From JBGPJM01 sp041485385 (GTDB lineage Bacteria > Planctomycetota > Phycisphaerae > Phycisphaerales > UBA1924), in NCBI GenBank assembly GCA_041485385.1, contig JBGPJM010000047.1:1-26558 (forward strand): 26,558 nucleotides of DNA, written 5' to 3'. Position 1 is the first letter of the stretch. Each line of letters begins with the position of its first letter. Made by a program: the position numbers and the translations under genes. The notes under the pieces were generated by a model, which saw only the letters and a program-made list of their open reading frames with translations, was not told the origin of the DNA and made no database searches. Of the stretch, positions 8,401-14,374 are shown in pieces.

Positions 8401-9137
8401 CCGCCGACGGAGGTCGTCACTCCGACCGACCCGATCAACCCCAGCGGCATCGGCAGGGCGAACTGGCCGGTAGCGTCGCTGCCCGTCGAGGCGCTCCATT
8501 CTTCGCCCCCGGCCGGTCGGTGCGAGAGGCGCCCGGTGAGGGTGACCTCCGCGCCGGCCACGGCGGAGGCGCCAAACGCATCGGTAACGATGCCGATCAG
8601 GTTGCCGCGGAGATCCGACGCCAGCGGTGTGACCATGCCGCCCGCGAAGTGTTCTCTGTACACCTCGATTTCCGTGAAGCTCGGGCCGTTGGTGATGTCG
8701 CCGATCCGAAGGCGGGACGTCTCGACAGGGTCAAGGCGGCACACGACGACCATCGGGAGGCGCTGGTCCTGGGCGCCGAGGTGCTGGAGTGTCCGCCAAT
8801 CGCCCGTATGGTCATCCCACGCCTGGACGTCCATTTCCATGACGAAGCGGTCGAACTGATGGATGATCACCTCGCCGACGCGTACGGGATGCGCCCACTC
8901 GAGCTGAAACCACACGCCCCGGTTGTGACCGGGAATCCCCGACCAGCGCGTCGCCGGATCGCCGTCGCGGGCCTTGTCAGAGGTGAACTCCTGGTACGTT
9001 TCGGACGCCGTCGCGTTCGCGTCGAGGGCGAGGTTGCGTGGGGGAGCGGCAGGCGCCCGCGCCTGCGCAGCGCCCGCCGACAGGGACGGCAGCGCGACGA
9101 CGCACACCAACACTGCAACAACGCGGGCGATCCGCAT
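5475..9137 (-). CDS. Secreted glycoside hydrolase family 2 (beta-galactosidase-like) with discoidin domain
   Basis: The 1220-residue exported enzyme has a signal peptide at residues 1-26 (ending in AGAAQA). A discoidin/F5-8C-like domain follows (about 35-165: NLALDANATASE, DKARDGDPATRWSG), then a short CarboxypepD-regulatory-like beta domain. The GH2 sugar-binding and Ig-like domains come next, then a TIM barrel with acid/base Glu654 in WSLCNES and a candidate nucleophile Glu713 in LLFDESF. The C-terminal ~300 residues resemble the beta-galactosidase small-chain domain (GQFELAIDRDSG). The family removes beta-linked sugars, commonly beta-galactosides; the substrate is not determined here. ATG 9137 is preferred over one 51 bases upstream because GGAGAGGGA lies 5 bases before it and it begins the signal peptide. 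It stands alone, with a possible promoter at 9210-9239. Confidence 0.92.
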   Translation of the reverse strand: MRIARVVAVLVCVVALPSLSAGAAQARAPAAPPRNLALDANATASETYQEFTSDKARDGDPATRWSGIPGHNRGVWFQLEWAHPVRVGEVIIHQFDRFVMEMDVQAWDDHTGDWRTLQHLGAQDQRLPMVVVCRLDPVETSRLRIGDITNGPSFTEIEVYREHFAGGMVTPLASDLRGNLIGIVTDAFGASAVAGAEVTLTGRLSHRPAGGEEWSASTGSDATGQFALPMPLGLIGSVGVTTSVGGTTTRTSADACEFQYGLTPRPVDPAAAPLAGPWRFAPDPPEGFQRPGFDDAGWSPIDVPAHWEMQGFHPIDGVGGYRTRFAAPAAGGRLKLVFDGVYSGAQVWLNGERVAVHEGGATPFECDITEVIHPDENILAVRVVEYTVTSDSLDQMSSYADFPLGGIIRRVWLLRVPEAHIGLVSLQADFDSEFRNATLTGRVGIVNESDKPLRAGSLRFRLTDLDGAPIELHEPPIDLKAGAWERTDVAFSIPVQTPRSWDAEHPNLYLLTLELRDGQTVLQQLPQRIGFRQTLVRGPQLLINGRPVKIRGTCHHDSDPLLGRAVTPELTRRDLSLMKEANLNAVRTSHYPPIPELLDIADELGLYVEDEAPFCWVGVSDDLRLAPHILQLTAELLARDRNHPSVFMWSLCNESQFGRGFELSRDWVHAADPSRPLGAATSAWLDLATHHNPITVSRIDENEQLDRPLLFDESFAPFQGIWGDASELWLDPGIRDYYAQPLPAIYDRMMHSRATHGSMIWAWSDDIFCVPGRGLEYGRRGTRCNFIEEQYGMPGRGLVGDAPWGLVDGWRRPKPECWITRKLHSPVRVSEQPVDVPPVGGEIRVPVENQYDFTDLAELKIEWRIGDEQGVATITGAPSSAGPAGPSIPARCAGEIHVVPRRATRAGDVLSLTFTNATGMVVDQFRLPLGPEGIDAPPGEPIAASPLRIRDEHTLAGHATRVIGGQFELAIDRDSGRLRRCVAFGEPLLVELPAIHLLQSGQPFVDLPDRTTWRVRETDVRAEGDNVRVRVAGAYDRLAGRYELLITPAGEITASASFEYAGPDLWAREIGFRLAAPRACNRLEWSRRAEWSVYPEDHIGRPHGVARAVVDHPANLPPRWPWAQDNSPLGSNDFRSTKRNINWATLRCPSGAGVGVLSDGRQHARATVETDRIALHVSDWYGGTGAGLGEWESNYGKGRLVKAGERIEATLRLRVIQASR

Positions 9138-9209
9138 GCCGTCCCTCTCCGCGCGCCCAACGCACGCCGCGGGCAAACGCTGCAACATTCGTGACCGATC
9201 GGCGGACGC

Positions 9210-9239
9210 ATGCTACCGGTTGCGAACGAACACGGTCAA
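9210..9239 (-). promoter_or_regulatory. Possible promoter of the GH2 gene
   Basis: On the minus strand TTGACC (9239-9234) and TAGCAT (9215-9210) are separated by 18 bp, a sigma-70-like arrangement. It would give a leader of roughly 65 nt before the ATG at 9137. This is based on motif and spacing only. Confidence 0.4.
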
Positions 9240-9409
9240 CCCGATCGATCCTCGCCGATGATCCCTGTCGGGCCCCCGGTCCAGGGCGCTGGTGCACCGG
9301 CGACGGGAGTCTGATGTTGCCGCGTTACGGGGACGGGCGGGCAGGGCACGGTTCCAGGTCCTCTCGCCGGCCCACGCAGAGCAGCGCACGGGTGCGCCTG
9401 TGCCAAGAA

Positions 9410-9438
9410 AAACGGCGCCGTGCAACACGGCGCCGTTT
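9410..9438 (-). terminator. Orphaned rho-independent terminator of tRNA-Glu
   Basis: A perfect 13-bp stem (9410-9422 with 9426-9438) closes a CAA/TTG triloop. On the minus strand it is followed by a T-run (TTTTTC), so it terminates transcription moving left. No minus-strand gene now lies just to its right. If the 9,024-bp element is removed, the tRNA-Glu gene ends only 7 bp upstream of this hairpin. It is therefore most likely the original tRNA terminator, pushed away by the insertion. Confidence 0.8.
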
Positions 9439-9445
9439 CCCGAAA

Positions 9446-9466
9446 TGACCCCATGGGGATTCGAAC
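9446..9466. repeat. attL core (21-bp copy of the tRNA-Glu 3' end)
   Basis: This is a perfect 21-bp direct repeat of 18470-18490, beginning TGACCCCATGG and ending TTCGAAC. It is the acceptor-strand and T-arm portion of tRNA-Glu without the rest of a tRNA. Identity stops sharply on the right (TATCG versus CCCAG). Confidence 0.9.
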
Positions 9467-9672
9467 TATCGCGGCTTCCTGCGGGAAATACGCCGGCTTC
9501 GGATTCGGGCGGCAGCAAATCCGGCAACAAAGATGCCCCGTTCGGTGCTTCGGCGGGGGTGGTGAAGCCCACCGATCCCGATCTGGCGGCGGTGGTCGCG
9601 GCGTGGCCCGACCTGCCCTCGTTGGTTCGGGCTGGCATCGTGGCGATGGTGGCGGCGAGCGCCCGCGGTTGA
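9467..9672 (+). other. Detached 3' end of the integrase gene (68 codons)
   Basis: Directly inside attL an open frame runs 68 codons to TGA at 9670-9672. It is in exactly the frame in which the integrase enters the attachment core at the other end (GTG/ATG-ACC-CCA-TGG-GGA-TTC-GAA-C). In an excised circle the two join into one 504-residue integrase. The tail is protein-like: a Ser/Gly linker (SGGSKSGNK), then a helical DPDLAAVVAAWPDLP-x-x-VRAGIVAMV segment, which I recall as a common C-terminal ending of planctomycete integrases. In the integrated state it has no start of its own beyond the ATG made by the core and is probably not expressed. A relic of another integrase is the alternative. Confidence 0.7.
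9509..9531. repeat. Left copy of 23-bp near-repeat (possible integrase arm site)
   Basis: The sequence GCGGCAGCAANTCCGGCAAC recurs at 18337-18359 in the same orientation, with 21 of 23 positions identical over the full repeat. It lies 42 bp inside the left core. One copy on each arm of the attachment site suggests integrase arm-type or excisionase binding sites. Confidence 0.5.
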
Positions 9673-9916
9673 GGCCGTGCCTTCCGGCGGCTCTCCCCCG
9701 GGCTGCGCCGCAACCGACCCCCTCCCGCTGCCACCACGGCCAGCAGGATCGACCGAGAAGGCTCCACGCGGGCGGCGTGGTGCGCTGGGGGGGGCGTGAA
9801 CGATCGCCGGCGCCGGGAGGTTCGTCCGTCGGGCTCGCTCCCGCGCCGAACGGGCCCGGATGACGACCCCATCACCCCCATACCCCCCCACCGTCCGCCT
9901 CAATGCAAACCGACTC

Positions 9917-10213
9917 TCAGAACTTTTGCCCGCAATGACCATACAGGCTGATGTGCGGGCCGAGCGCCAATTCAGGCATCTCCGCCGGCGGGGATTGGCG
10001 TACAGGCCCGCCGCGCAGCTCGAAGGGTTCGATGCCCCTCTGGCGGCACTCCCGTTGGAGTTGCCGACGTAGGGCGTCAAGTGCCCGCTTCAGGACATCA
10101 TCGACCGTCGCCCCGGGCGCCAAGGCCCGCGCCATCACGCGGCACTCCCGGTACGCCCGGATCGTTCGGGGAGTCAGGCGCACGGTGAGTACCTGTTTTG
10201 GCAGAGTGTGCAT
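9917..10213 (-). CDS. Small hypothetical protein with RHH-like N-terminal region
   Basis: The 98-residue protein starts at ATG 10213, with GGAG 5 bases upstream; the frame extends further but without a better start. The N-terminal half (QVLTVRLTPRTIRAYRE, a short loop, then VDDVLKRALDALRRQL) has the strand-helix-helix pattern of small ribbon-helix-helix DNA-binding proteins. A basic helix (RRQLQRECRQRG) follows, and the C-terminus ends in a loose GPHISLYGHCGQKF tail. It lies just inside the left end of the element, transcribed toward attL and divergent from the HAF-repeat gene. It could be a regulator or accessory factor of the element. I do not recognise a named family; the RHH reading is from pattern only. 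Confidence 0.55.
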   Translation of the reverse strand: MHTLPKQVLTVRLTPRTIRAYRECRVMARALAPGATVDDVLKRALDALRRQLQRECRQRGIEPFELRGGPVRQSPPAEMPELALGPHISLYGHCGQKF

Positions 10214-10333
10214 GCGAACTCCGACACGCTGGGAGCCCGAAATCCTACGGCCGAGCGCATTGCGCGGGGACGTACCCGCCCGCGGGCCGGGAGGGGAAGA
10301 GTGAGGACCCGGCGCGCGGGCGATCCGCTGCCC

Positions 10334-10363
10334 TTTCCAACCTGGGTGAGGGCGCGGTAGACT
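10334..10363 (+). promoter_or_regulatory. Possible promoter of the HAF-repeat gene
   Basis: TTTCCA (10334-10339) and TAGACT (10358-10363) are 18 bp apart upstream of the ATG at 10425. The same TAGACT hexamer occurs upstream of the PDZ lipoprotein gene. The -35 match is poor, so the call is weak. Confidence 0.3.
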
Positions 10364-10424
10364 GCGCTCGGTCGCTTCTGGTCGCACCACGACGCACGGA
10401 CGCACGCATTAGCGAGGTTCCACG

Positions 10425-11702
10425 ATGCTGTTGCGCCGTTCTTGCTGGGGCTTGGCACTGCCGGTGGGCGCGCTGGGTGCGGTTTGGGTGTTTTGCGCGC
10501 CCGCACTCGGCCAATCCTTCTTCCGCGGCATCGGCTACCTCCCGGATGGGGACAGTAGCGAGGGCTACGGTCTCTCCGCCGATGGCTCCACAGTCATCGG
10601 CATCGCCGCCGGCGGCGGGTATTGGGGAGGCTTCCGCTGGAGCCGCGCTGATGGGATGATCGCGCTGGGTCACGCATCGGGCGCCACCTGGGAGCAAGCG
10701 CTGGGTGTGTCGGGCGACGGTGCTGTCGTGGTTGGTAGTTGCTTCATCTATCCGCCTCTTGTGGAGCATGTCGAGGCTTTCCGTTGGACCGCCGAGACTG
10801 GTTCGGTGCTGCTCGGCGAACTGCCGGGCGGTCGGGTGGAAAGCGAGGCCGCGAACGTGACACGCGATGGTCTGATGGCGATCGGTCAGAGTGAGTCGTC
10901 CAACGGCACGGAAGCAACGATCTGGCCGGTCGGCGGTGGCCCGGTCGGCATGGGCGTCATTCAGAGCGGAGTATTCGCGGCCGCCTTCTATGACAGCTCA
11001 CCGGACGGGTCGGTGCTGGTCGGCACCGGGAACACGGGAAATCCCTTTCAGTCTCAAGCCCTTCGATGGTCCGCGCAAACGGGCTACGTCTTGCTTGGTT
11101 GGCTGCCGGGCGGCGAGAACAGCTCGGCGTGGGCGGTCACACCCGACGGCGAGACGATCGTCGGCTCCTCCACGTCGCCGAATGGACGACAAGCGTTCCG
11201 GTGGACGCAAGGCGGTGGTATGGTCCCTCTTGGGACGGTGCCCGGCGGCCGGTTCCCAAGCGAGGCTTGGGCGGTGTCGGACGACGGGCGTGTGGTCGTC
11301 GGTGAGGCGTATTTGGAAATGCCGGGCCCGTCGATCGCCACCATTTGGACTCCCGAAGACGGGATGCGGCCGTTGCGTGATGTACTCGTGGCAAACGGCA
11401 TCGAGGCCGCCGCGGCGTGGACGCTCACCATCGCGCTGGGCGTGTCGGCCGATGGTCGAACCTTTGCCGGCGAGGGCGTGAACCCGTGCGGCCAAGACGA
11501 AGCGTGGATCGCTCGTATCGACGGCCCGCTCGCAGCCGAATGCCCGCCCGATTGGAACGATGATGGCGTGGTGAACTCGCAGGATTTCTTCGATTTCCTA
11601 ACGGACTTCTTCGCCGGGCACGCGGATTTCAACCACTGCAACAGGACGAACAGCCAGGACTTCTTCGACTTCCTGACGGCGTTCTTCGCAGGCTGTCCCT
11701 GA
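10425..11702 (+). CDS. Secreted HAF-repeat protein with GC-type dockerin-like C-terminus
   Basis: The 425-residue protein has a signal peptide at 1-30 (MLLRRSCWGLALPVGAL...APALGQS). Six tandem HAF-type repeats of about 40-55 residues follow, each with an FRW/IW start, a G-x-x-x-LG core and a VSxDGxxVVG end (for example ALGVSGDGAVVVG, AWAVSDDGRVVVG). The last ~55 residues hold two dockerin-like segments, CPPDWNDDGVVNSQDFF and then NRTNSQDFFDFLT, ending AGCP, the C-terminal anchor or sorting module seen in Phycisphaerae. The second segment reads FNHCNRTNSQD, where a D-x-DG type calcium loop is expected, so it may not bind calcium. The function of HAF repeats is unknown; a surface or secreted protein is likely. 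It is an unusual passenger for a mobile element. Confidence 0.85.
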   Translation: MLLRRSCWGLALPVGALGAVWVFCAPALGQSFFRGIGYLPDGDSSEGYGLSADGSTVIGIAAGGGYWGGFRWSRADGMIALGHASGATWEQALGVSGDGAVVVGSCFIYPPLVEHVEAFRWTAETGSVLLGELPGGRVESEAANVTRDGLMAIGQSESSNGTEATIWPVGGGPVGMGVIQSGVFAAAFYDSSPDGSVLVGTGNTGNPFQSQALRWSAQTGYVLLGWLPGGENSSAWAVTPDGETIVGSSTSPNGRQAFRWTQGGGMVPLGTVPGGRFPSEAWAVSDDGRVVVGEAYLEMPGPSIATIWTPEDGMRPLRDVLVANGIEAAAAWTLTIALGVSADGRTFAGEGVNPCGQDEAWIARIDGPLAAECPPDWNDDGVVNSQDFFDFLTDFFAGHADFNHCNRTNSQDFFDFLTAFFAGCP

Positions 11703-11759
11703 GGTAGCTGTCGAAAACGCTCCCGGAGACGCGGCGGGCTCACGCGGCGATCAACAAGA

Positions 11760-11942
11760 TCATTCAGGCGGCTGGTTCCGGAGCCTAGCCACGATCATCG
11801 CCGTCGGTACGCCGATGATGAGCGAGACGAGCCAACCGATGCCGCAGACCGCGATCCAGACGGGGAACGTCGGGATCAGGACGATGCCCAGCAAGATGTA
11901 GGCAAGCCACATCCATCCGCTGGCTTCTTTGCGATGTTCCAC
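11760..11942 (-). CDS. Small membrane protein
   Basis: This 60-residue protein is read from GTG at 11942, preceded by GGAG at 5 bases, which decides the start over an upstream ATG in the same frame. After a short polar N-terminus (VEHRKEAS) it is almost entirely hydrophobic. Two membrane segments (WMWLAYILLGIVLIPTFPVW and a second of IGWLVSLIIGVPTAMIV) precede a short basic tail (RLRNQPPE). No family is recognised. It is convergent with the HAF-repeat gene; the 57 bp between them show no clear terminator. Confidence 0.55.
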   Translation of the reverse strand: MEHRKEASGWMWLAYILLGIVLIPTFPVWIAVCGIGWLVSLIIGVPTAMIVARLRNQPPE

Positions 11943-12192
11943 GGGATCTCCAGAACCCCGTCCGTGGGGAACCTGCCCCCGCCTCACACCCGTAGGCTAC
12001 CACAACGCCCGCTGATTGAAGTGGGCCAGAACGACTTCGCCGACGCGGCACCTACTGCGGCTCGTAGCACCGCCTACGCTGGTCGCATCGGGTAGGCGGC
12101 TGATCCCCGCCAAGCGGCCCGGTCGGCGACGATGCCCGCAGCTTCCGCGTCGCGCCGTCCGGGTCGGCCCGAGCATGAAGGGAAGCTGCGCG

Positions 12193-13668
12193 ATGGACCG
12201 TGCAACACTTGGCTCATCGGCGAACTCGGCCCGCATCCGCGTGTCAGAGATTATCGAGGGGCTCACCCGTCTGAACGAACTCAGAAACCTCATGGCAGCG
12301 CTCGCTACGTTTGGGCAGGCCGCCGACGACTCGCGGGACGAGGCATTGCGTCTCACCCACGAGCTGCCGGAGTCGGGTCGTGAGGCGTGTACGTTGCTGC
12401 GCGACGAGCCGAGCGCCGTCGCCGCGTACACCAAGCTTTGCGACTACCTGGACAATCACGATGAGAAAGAGCTAGAACAGGACGCGCGGCGGCGGCGGGG
12501 TTCCGATTCGTTACCGCTGGACTGCCAGCGCATGCTGCGGGTACGTCGGGGTTGGGAGGGGCGTGAAGCCTGCCTAGTCCCGGGGGCCGCGAGTGCGCGG
12601 GCGACGTTGAATCGGACTCTCCATCGGCTCCTCCTCCGAAAGGTGAGCAGTTACAACCTTGAGGAGGTGCGACTGCTGTCGGCGGAAGAGTGGGCAGCCC
12701 GGGATGCGTTCGACGATGCGATCTGGCAAGCGGTGGCGCATCCCGACCAGACCGCGCGGTTGGCTCAATCACTGGGCGCGTTGGGTGCGTCCTGTGCCGA
12801 GCATGGGCGCATCCTGGGTGAGCTTGCCCGCATCCGCGCGCATGCGCCTGCGTCACAGGGCACGCTGACCCGCGCGCCCCAAAGGGTTGTCGGAGACCCC
12901 GCGAGGAAGCTGCTGCAAAGACGGGCCGACGAGACCACCGGGTTCACCGACGCCCTGCGGGACCAACTGCGCCACTCTCGGTTGTGGCATCGGCGCGCGC
13001 ATGACGCGTGGGCGAATGGCGGCGCGGCTCCGCTGGACAAGGCGTTTAACCCCGGAGGTACGGGACGTTCCAAAGCCCTTGGTACGAGGCTCCGCGACGC
13101 CCAGCACCTTCTTGACACCGTGGAACTGATGCTCGCCAGCCCGAGTCTTCTGGTGGATACCGCGGCGAAGGAAGCAGCCGACCTAGGGCAAGCGTTCGGA
13201 TTGATCGCGGGTGAGCTGGCCACGGTCTTGGAGCGGGGTGAGTTCGGGGCGTCCTGGGACCCGAGCAAGGCCCCGGCGAGCGCGCATGCGGCGATTGCGC
13301 TGTATGCGGAGCGCGGAGCGGAAGCGGCCTTGGCGGCGGCGAGCAAGCCGAACGCCACGATGATTGACCCCGCGCTACTGGCCCAGCTGGAAGCGGCGGC
13401 CCTTCCCGCTGGTGCTGTGGCGATCGACGAACCCGACGCGGCCCTACTGGCGTTTCTCAATAAAAAGCCGAGTCTGCGGCGCAAGGTTTCCGACGTGCTG
13501 CCTGACGAAGGACCACAAGACCGGAAGGCGGTGGCGAAGCGGCTGCGGAAGTTGGCCGCTCGAACGCCCCCGCTGGTGGACTATCCGAAGGATGGACGTT
13601 CGGGCGTGCTGATCCTTCCGGCTGGCGCGGAAGCGTTGAAACGAGCGACCGCGCCGACGCCCCACTAA
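12193..13668 (+). CDS. Unknown 491-residue protein with winged-helix-like C-terminus
   Basis: I do not recognise this protein. It is rich in Ala, Arg and Leu and appears mostly helical, with no signal peptide, membrane segment, Walker motif or obvious nuclease motif. The last ~75 residues (DAALLAFLNKKPSLRRKVSD, an acidic loop, RKAVAKRLRKLAARTPPLVD, then GRSGVLILPAG) look like a winged helix: a helix, a recognition-type basic helix and a two-strand wing. The long N-terminal part contains several helix pairs and could mediate assembly. ATG at 12193 is chosen because AAGGGAAG lies about 8-10 bases upstream; ATG at 12175 has no ribosome binding site. It lies between the secreted-protein cargo and the replication operon, so it may be a regulator, a replication factor or a defence-type cargo protein. 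No function is assigned. Confidence 0.7.
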   Translation: MDRATLGSSANSARIRVSEIIEGLTRLNELRNLMAALATFGQAADDSRDEALRLTHELPESGREACTLLRDEPSAVAAYTKLCDYLDNHDEKELEQDARRRRGSDSLPLDCQRMLRVRRGWEGREACLVPGAASARATLNRTLHRLLLRKVSSYNLEEVRLLSAEEWAARDAFDDAIWQAVAHPDQTARLAQSLGALGASCAEHGRILGELARIRAHAPASQGTLTRAPQRVVGDPARKLLQRRADETTGFTDALRDQLRHSRLWHRRAHDAWANGGAAPLDKAFNPGGTGRSKALGTRLRDAQHLLDTVELMLASPSLLVDTAAKEAADLGQAFGLIAGELATVLERGEFGASWDPSKAPASAHAAIALYAERGAEAALAAASKPNATMIDPALLAQLEAAALPAGAVAIDEPDAALLAFLNKKPSLRRKVSDVLPDEGPQDRKAVAKRLRKLAARTPPLVDYPKDGRSGVLILPAGAEALKRATAPTPH

Positions 13669-13707
13669 TGCCCCCTTACTGCCGCGCAAAATACCCACGG
13701 CAGAAAC

Positions 13708-13729
13708 GCCCACGCCCTTTCGTGTGGGC
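13708..13729. repeat. Inverted repeat over the start of the replication operon
   Basis: GCCCAC (13708-13713) and GTGGGC (13724-13729) flank a 10-nt loop immediately before the ATG at 13730. It could be an operator for one of the HTH proteins or an mRNA hairpin over the ribosome binding region. It is short, so chance is possible. Confidence 0.3.
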
Positions 13730-13939
13730 ATGATCGAAGAAAACAAGAAACCGTTGTACCTGGGAGCGATGGCCCGGCAGTTGCGCGTTCCAGCGACGTG
13801 GCTGCGGGCCGAAGCCGAAGCGGGACGCATCCCGCACCTTCGCGCCGGACACGTGCTGCTGTTCGATCCCGAAGTGGTTGAACGAGTCGTCTTTGAGCGG
13901 CTGCGCCAAGCGGACGGGAAGGGGGTGGCGCGTGGCTGA
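13730..13939 (+). CDS. Small HTH protein, excisionase-like (first of two)
   Basis: The 69-residue protein reads LYLGAMARQLRVPATWLRAE then AGRIPHLRAGHVLLFDPEVV. The order (helix, turn, recognition helix, a G-x-x-x-L-R-A-G wing and an LFDP strand) is that of the MerR-like/HTH_17 excisionase fold. Such proteins bend DNA at attachment sites or regulate element operons. ATG at 13730 is preferred; GTG two codons earlier is possible. It is the first gene of a chain in which every following gene overlaps its predecessor. Its last codons overlap the next HTH gene by 8 bp. Whether it is the real excisionase or the operon regulator cannot be told. Confidence 0.7.
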   Translation: MIEENKKPLYLGAMARQLRVPATWLRAEAEAGRIPHLRAGHVLLFDPEVVERVVFERLRQADGKGVARG

Positions 13940-14138
13940 ACTCGCCAACATTCCGGGGGCGGCTCCGTTCCTGGTTGACCGGCGCGAAGCCGGGCGGCTG
14001 CTGGGTGTCTCACCCGGCACGATCGACAACCTGCGCCTTCGCGGCGAACTCCCATCCCTGAAACTGCTGGCCCGTCGCCTGTTCGACGTGGCGGACCTGC
14101 GCCGGTACATCGAATCGCGGAAGGGGGTGGACCAGTGA
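13932..14138 (+). CDS. Small HTH protein, excisionase-like (second of two)
   Basis: The 68-residue protein has the clearer helix-turn-helix: FLVDRREAGRLLGVSPGTID, a turn, then LRGELPSLKLLARRLFDVADLRRYI. This is the classic HTH_17/Xis layout with the wing strands around LPSLKLLARRLF. The start is GTG at 13932, with a G-rich AAGGGGG about 6 bases upstream, overlapping the stop of the first HTH gene; the longer frame from 13878 has a non-protein-like N-terminus. The stop overlaps the next start (GTGA at 14135-14138), so translation is coupled. It is a candidate recombination directionality factor for the integrase at the right end, or an operon regulator. Confidence 0.75.
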   Translation: MAELANIPGAAPFLVDRREAGRLLGVSPGTIDNLRLRGELPSLKLLARRLFDVADLRRYIESRKGVDQ

Positions 14139-14374
14139 ACGCACCCCCATTCGACGACGCGGCCCCGCGACCTGGCAGTAGCGGGGCGAGCGTCAACGTT
14201 CCGAACGGTTCACCTGAGTTTACGCGGCTGCCCCTGGGGCTGATCGTGGTCAGCGGCCGGTGGCGCCCGACGCCACGCGGCCGCCCCGCGGCGGCGTGGG
14301 TGGCCCACACGTTCACCACGATGCCCGCTGTAGCGTCCGACGCGCCGGGCAGGCCGGAAGAGGACCGAGCATGA
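14135..14374 (+). CDS. Small hypothetical protein in the replication operon
   Basis: This 79-residue ORF starts at a GTG that shares bases with the previous stop (GTGA) and ends at a TGA that shares bases with the rep start (ATGA), so it fits exactly between two genes. The protein is Pro/Ala/Arg-rich with one short strand-like segment (LPLGLIVVSGRW) and no recognised domain. The support is its perfect coupling and the open frame, not its sequence. Confidence 0.5.
   Translation: MNAPPFDDAAPRPGSSGASVNVPNGSPEFTRLPLGLIVVSGRWRPTPRGRPAAAWVAHTFTTMPAVASDAPGRPEEDRA

Larger units (their letters stand above)
9138..9445. other. Intergenic region between glycosidase gene and element left end
   Basis: No gene is supported in these 308 bases. 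The right part of the stretch holds the orphan hairpin terminator at 9410-9438, and the left part holds a possible glycosidase promoter. Before insertion of the element, this sequence would have lain directly downstream of tRNA-Glu. Confidence 0.6.

Noticed and set aside
7878..9194. 438-codon plus-strand open frame
   Set aside because: It lies opposite the GH2 gene and has no protein-like features.
9292..9672. 126-codon ORF spanning attL as a stand-alone gene
   Set aside because: The part before the core is chromosomal intergenic sequence that includes the terminator hairpin. Only the part after the core is meaningful, as the integrase tail.
12071..12096. GCCTAC/GTAGGC inverted repeat upstream of the unknown 491-residue protein
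   Set aside because: It is short with a 14-nt loop and no aligned promoter; chance is likely at this GC content.
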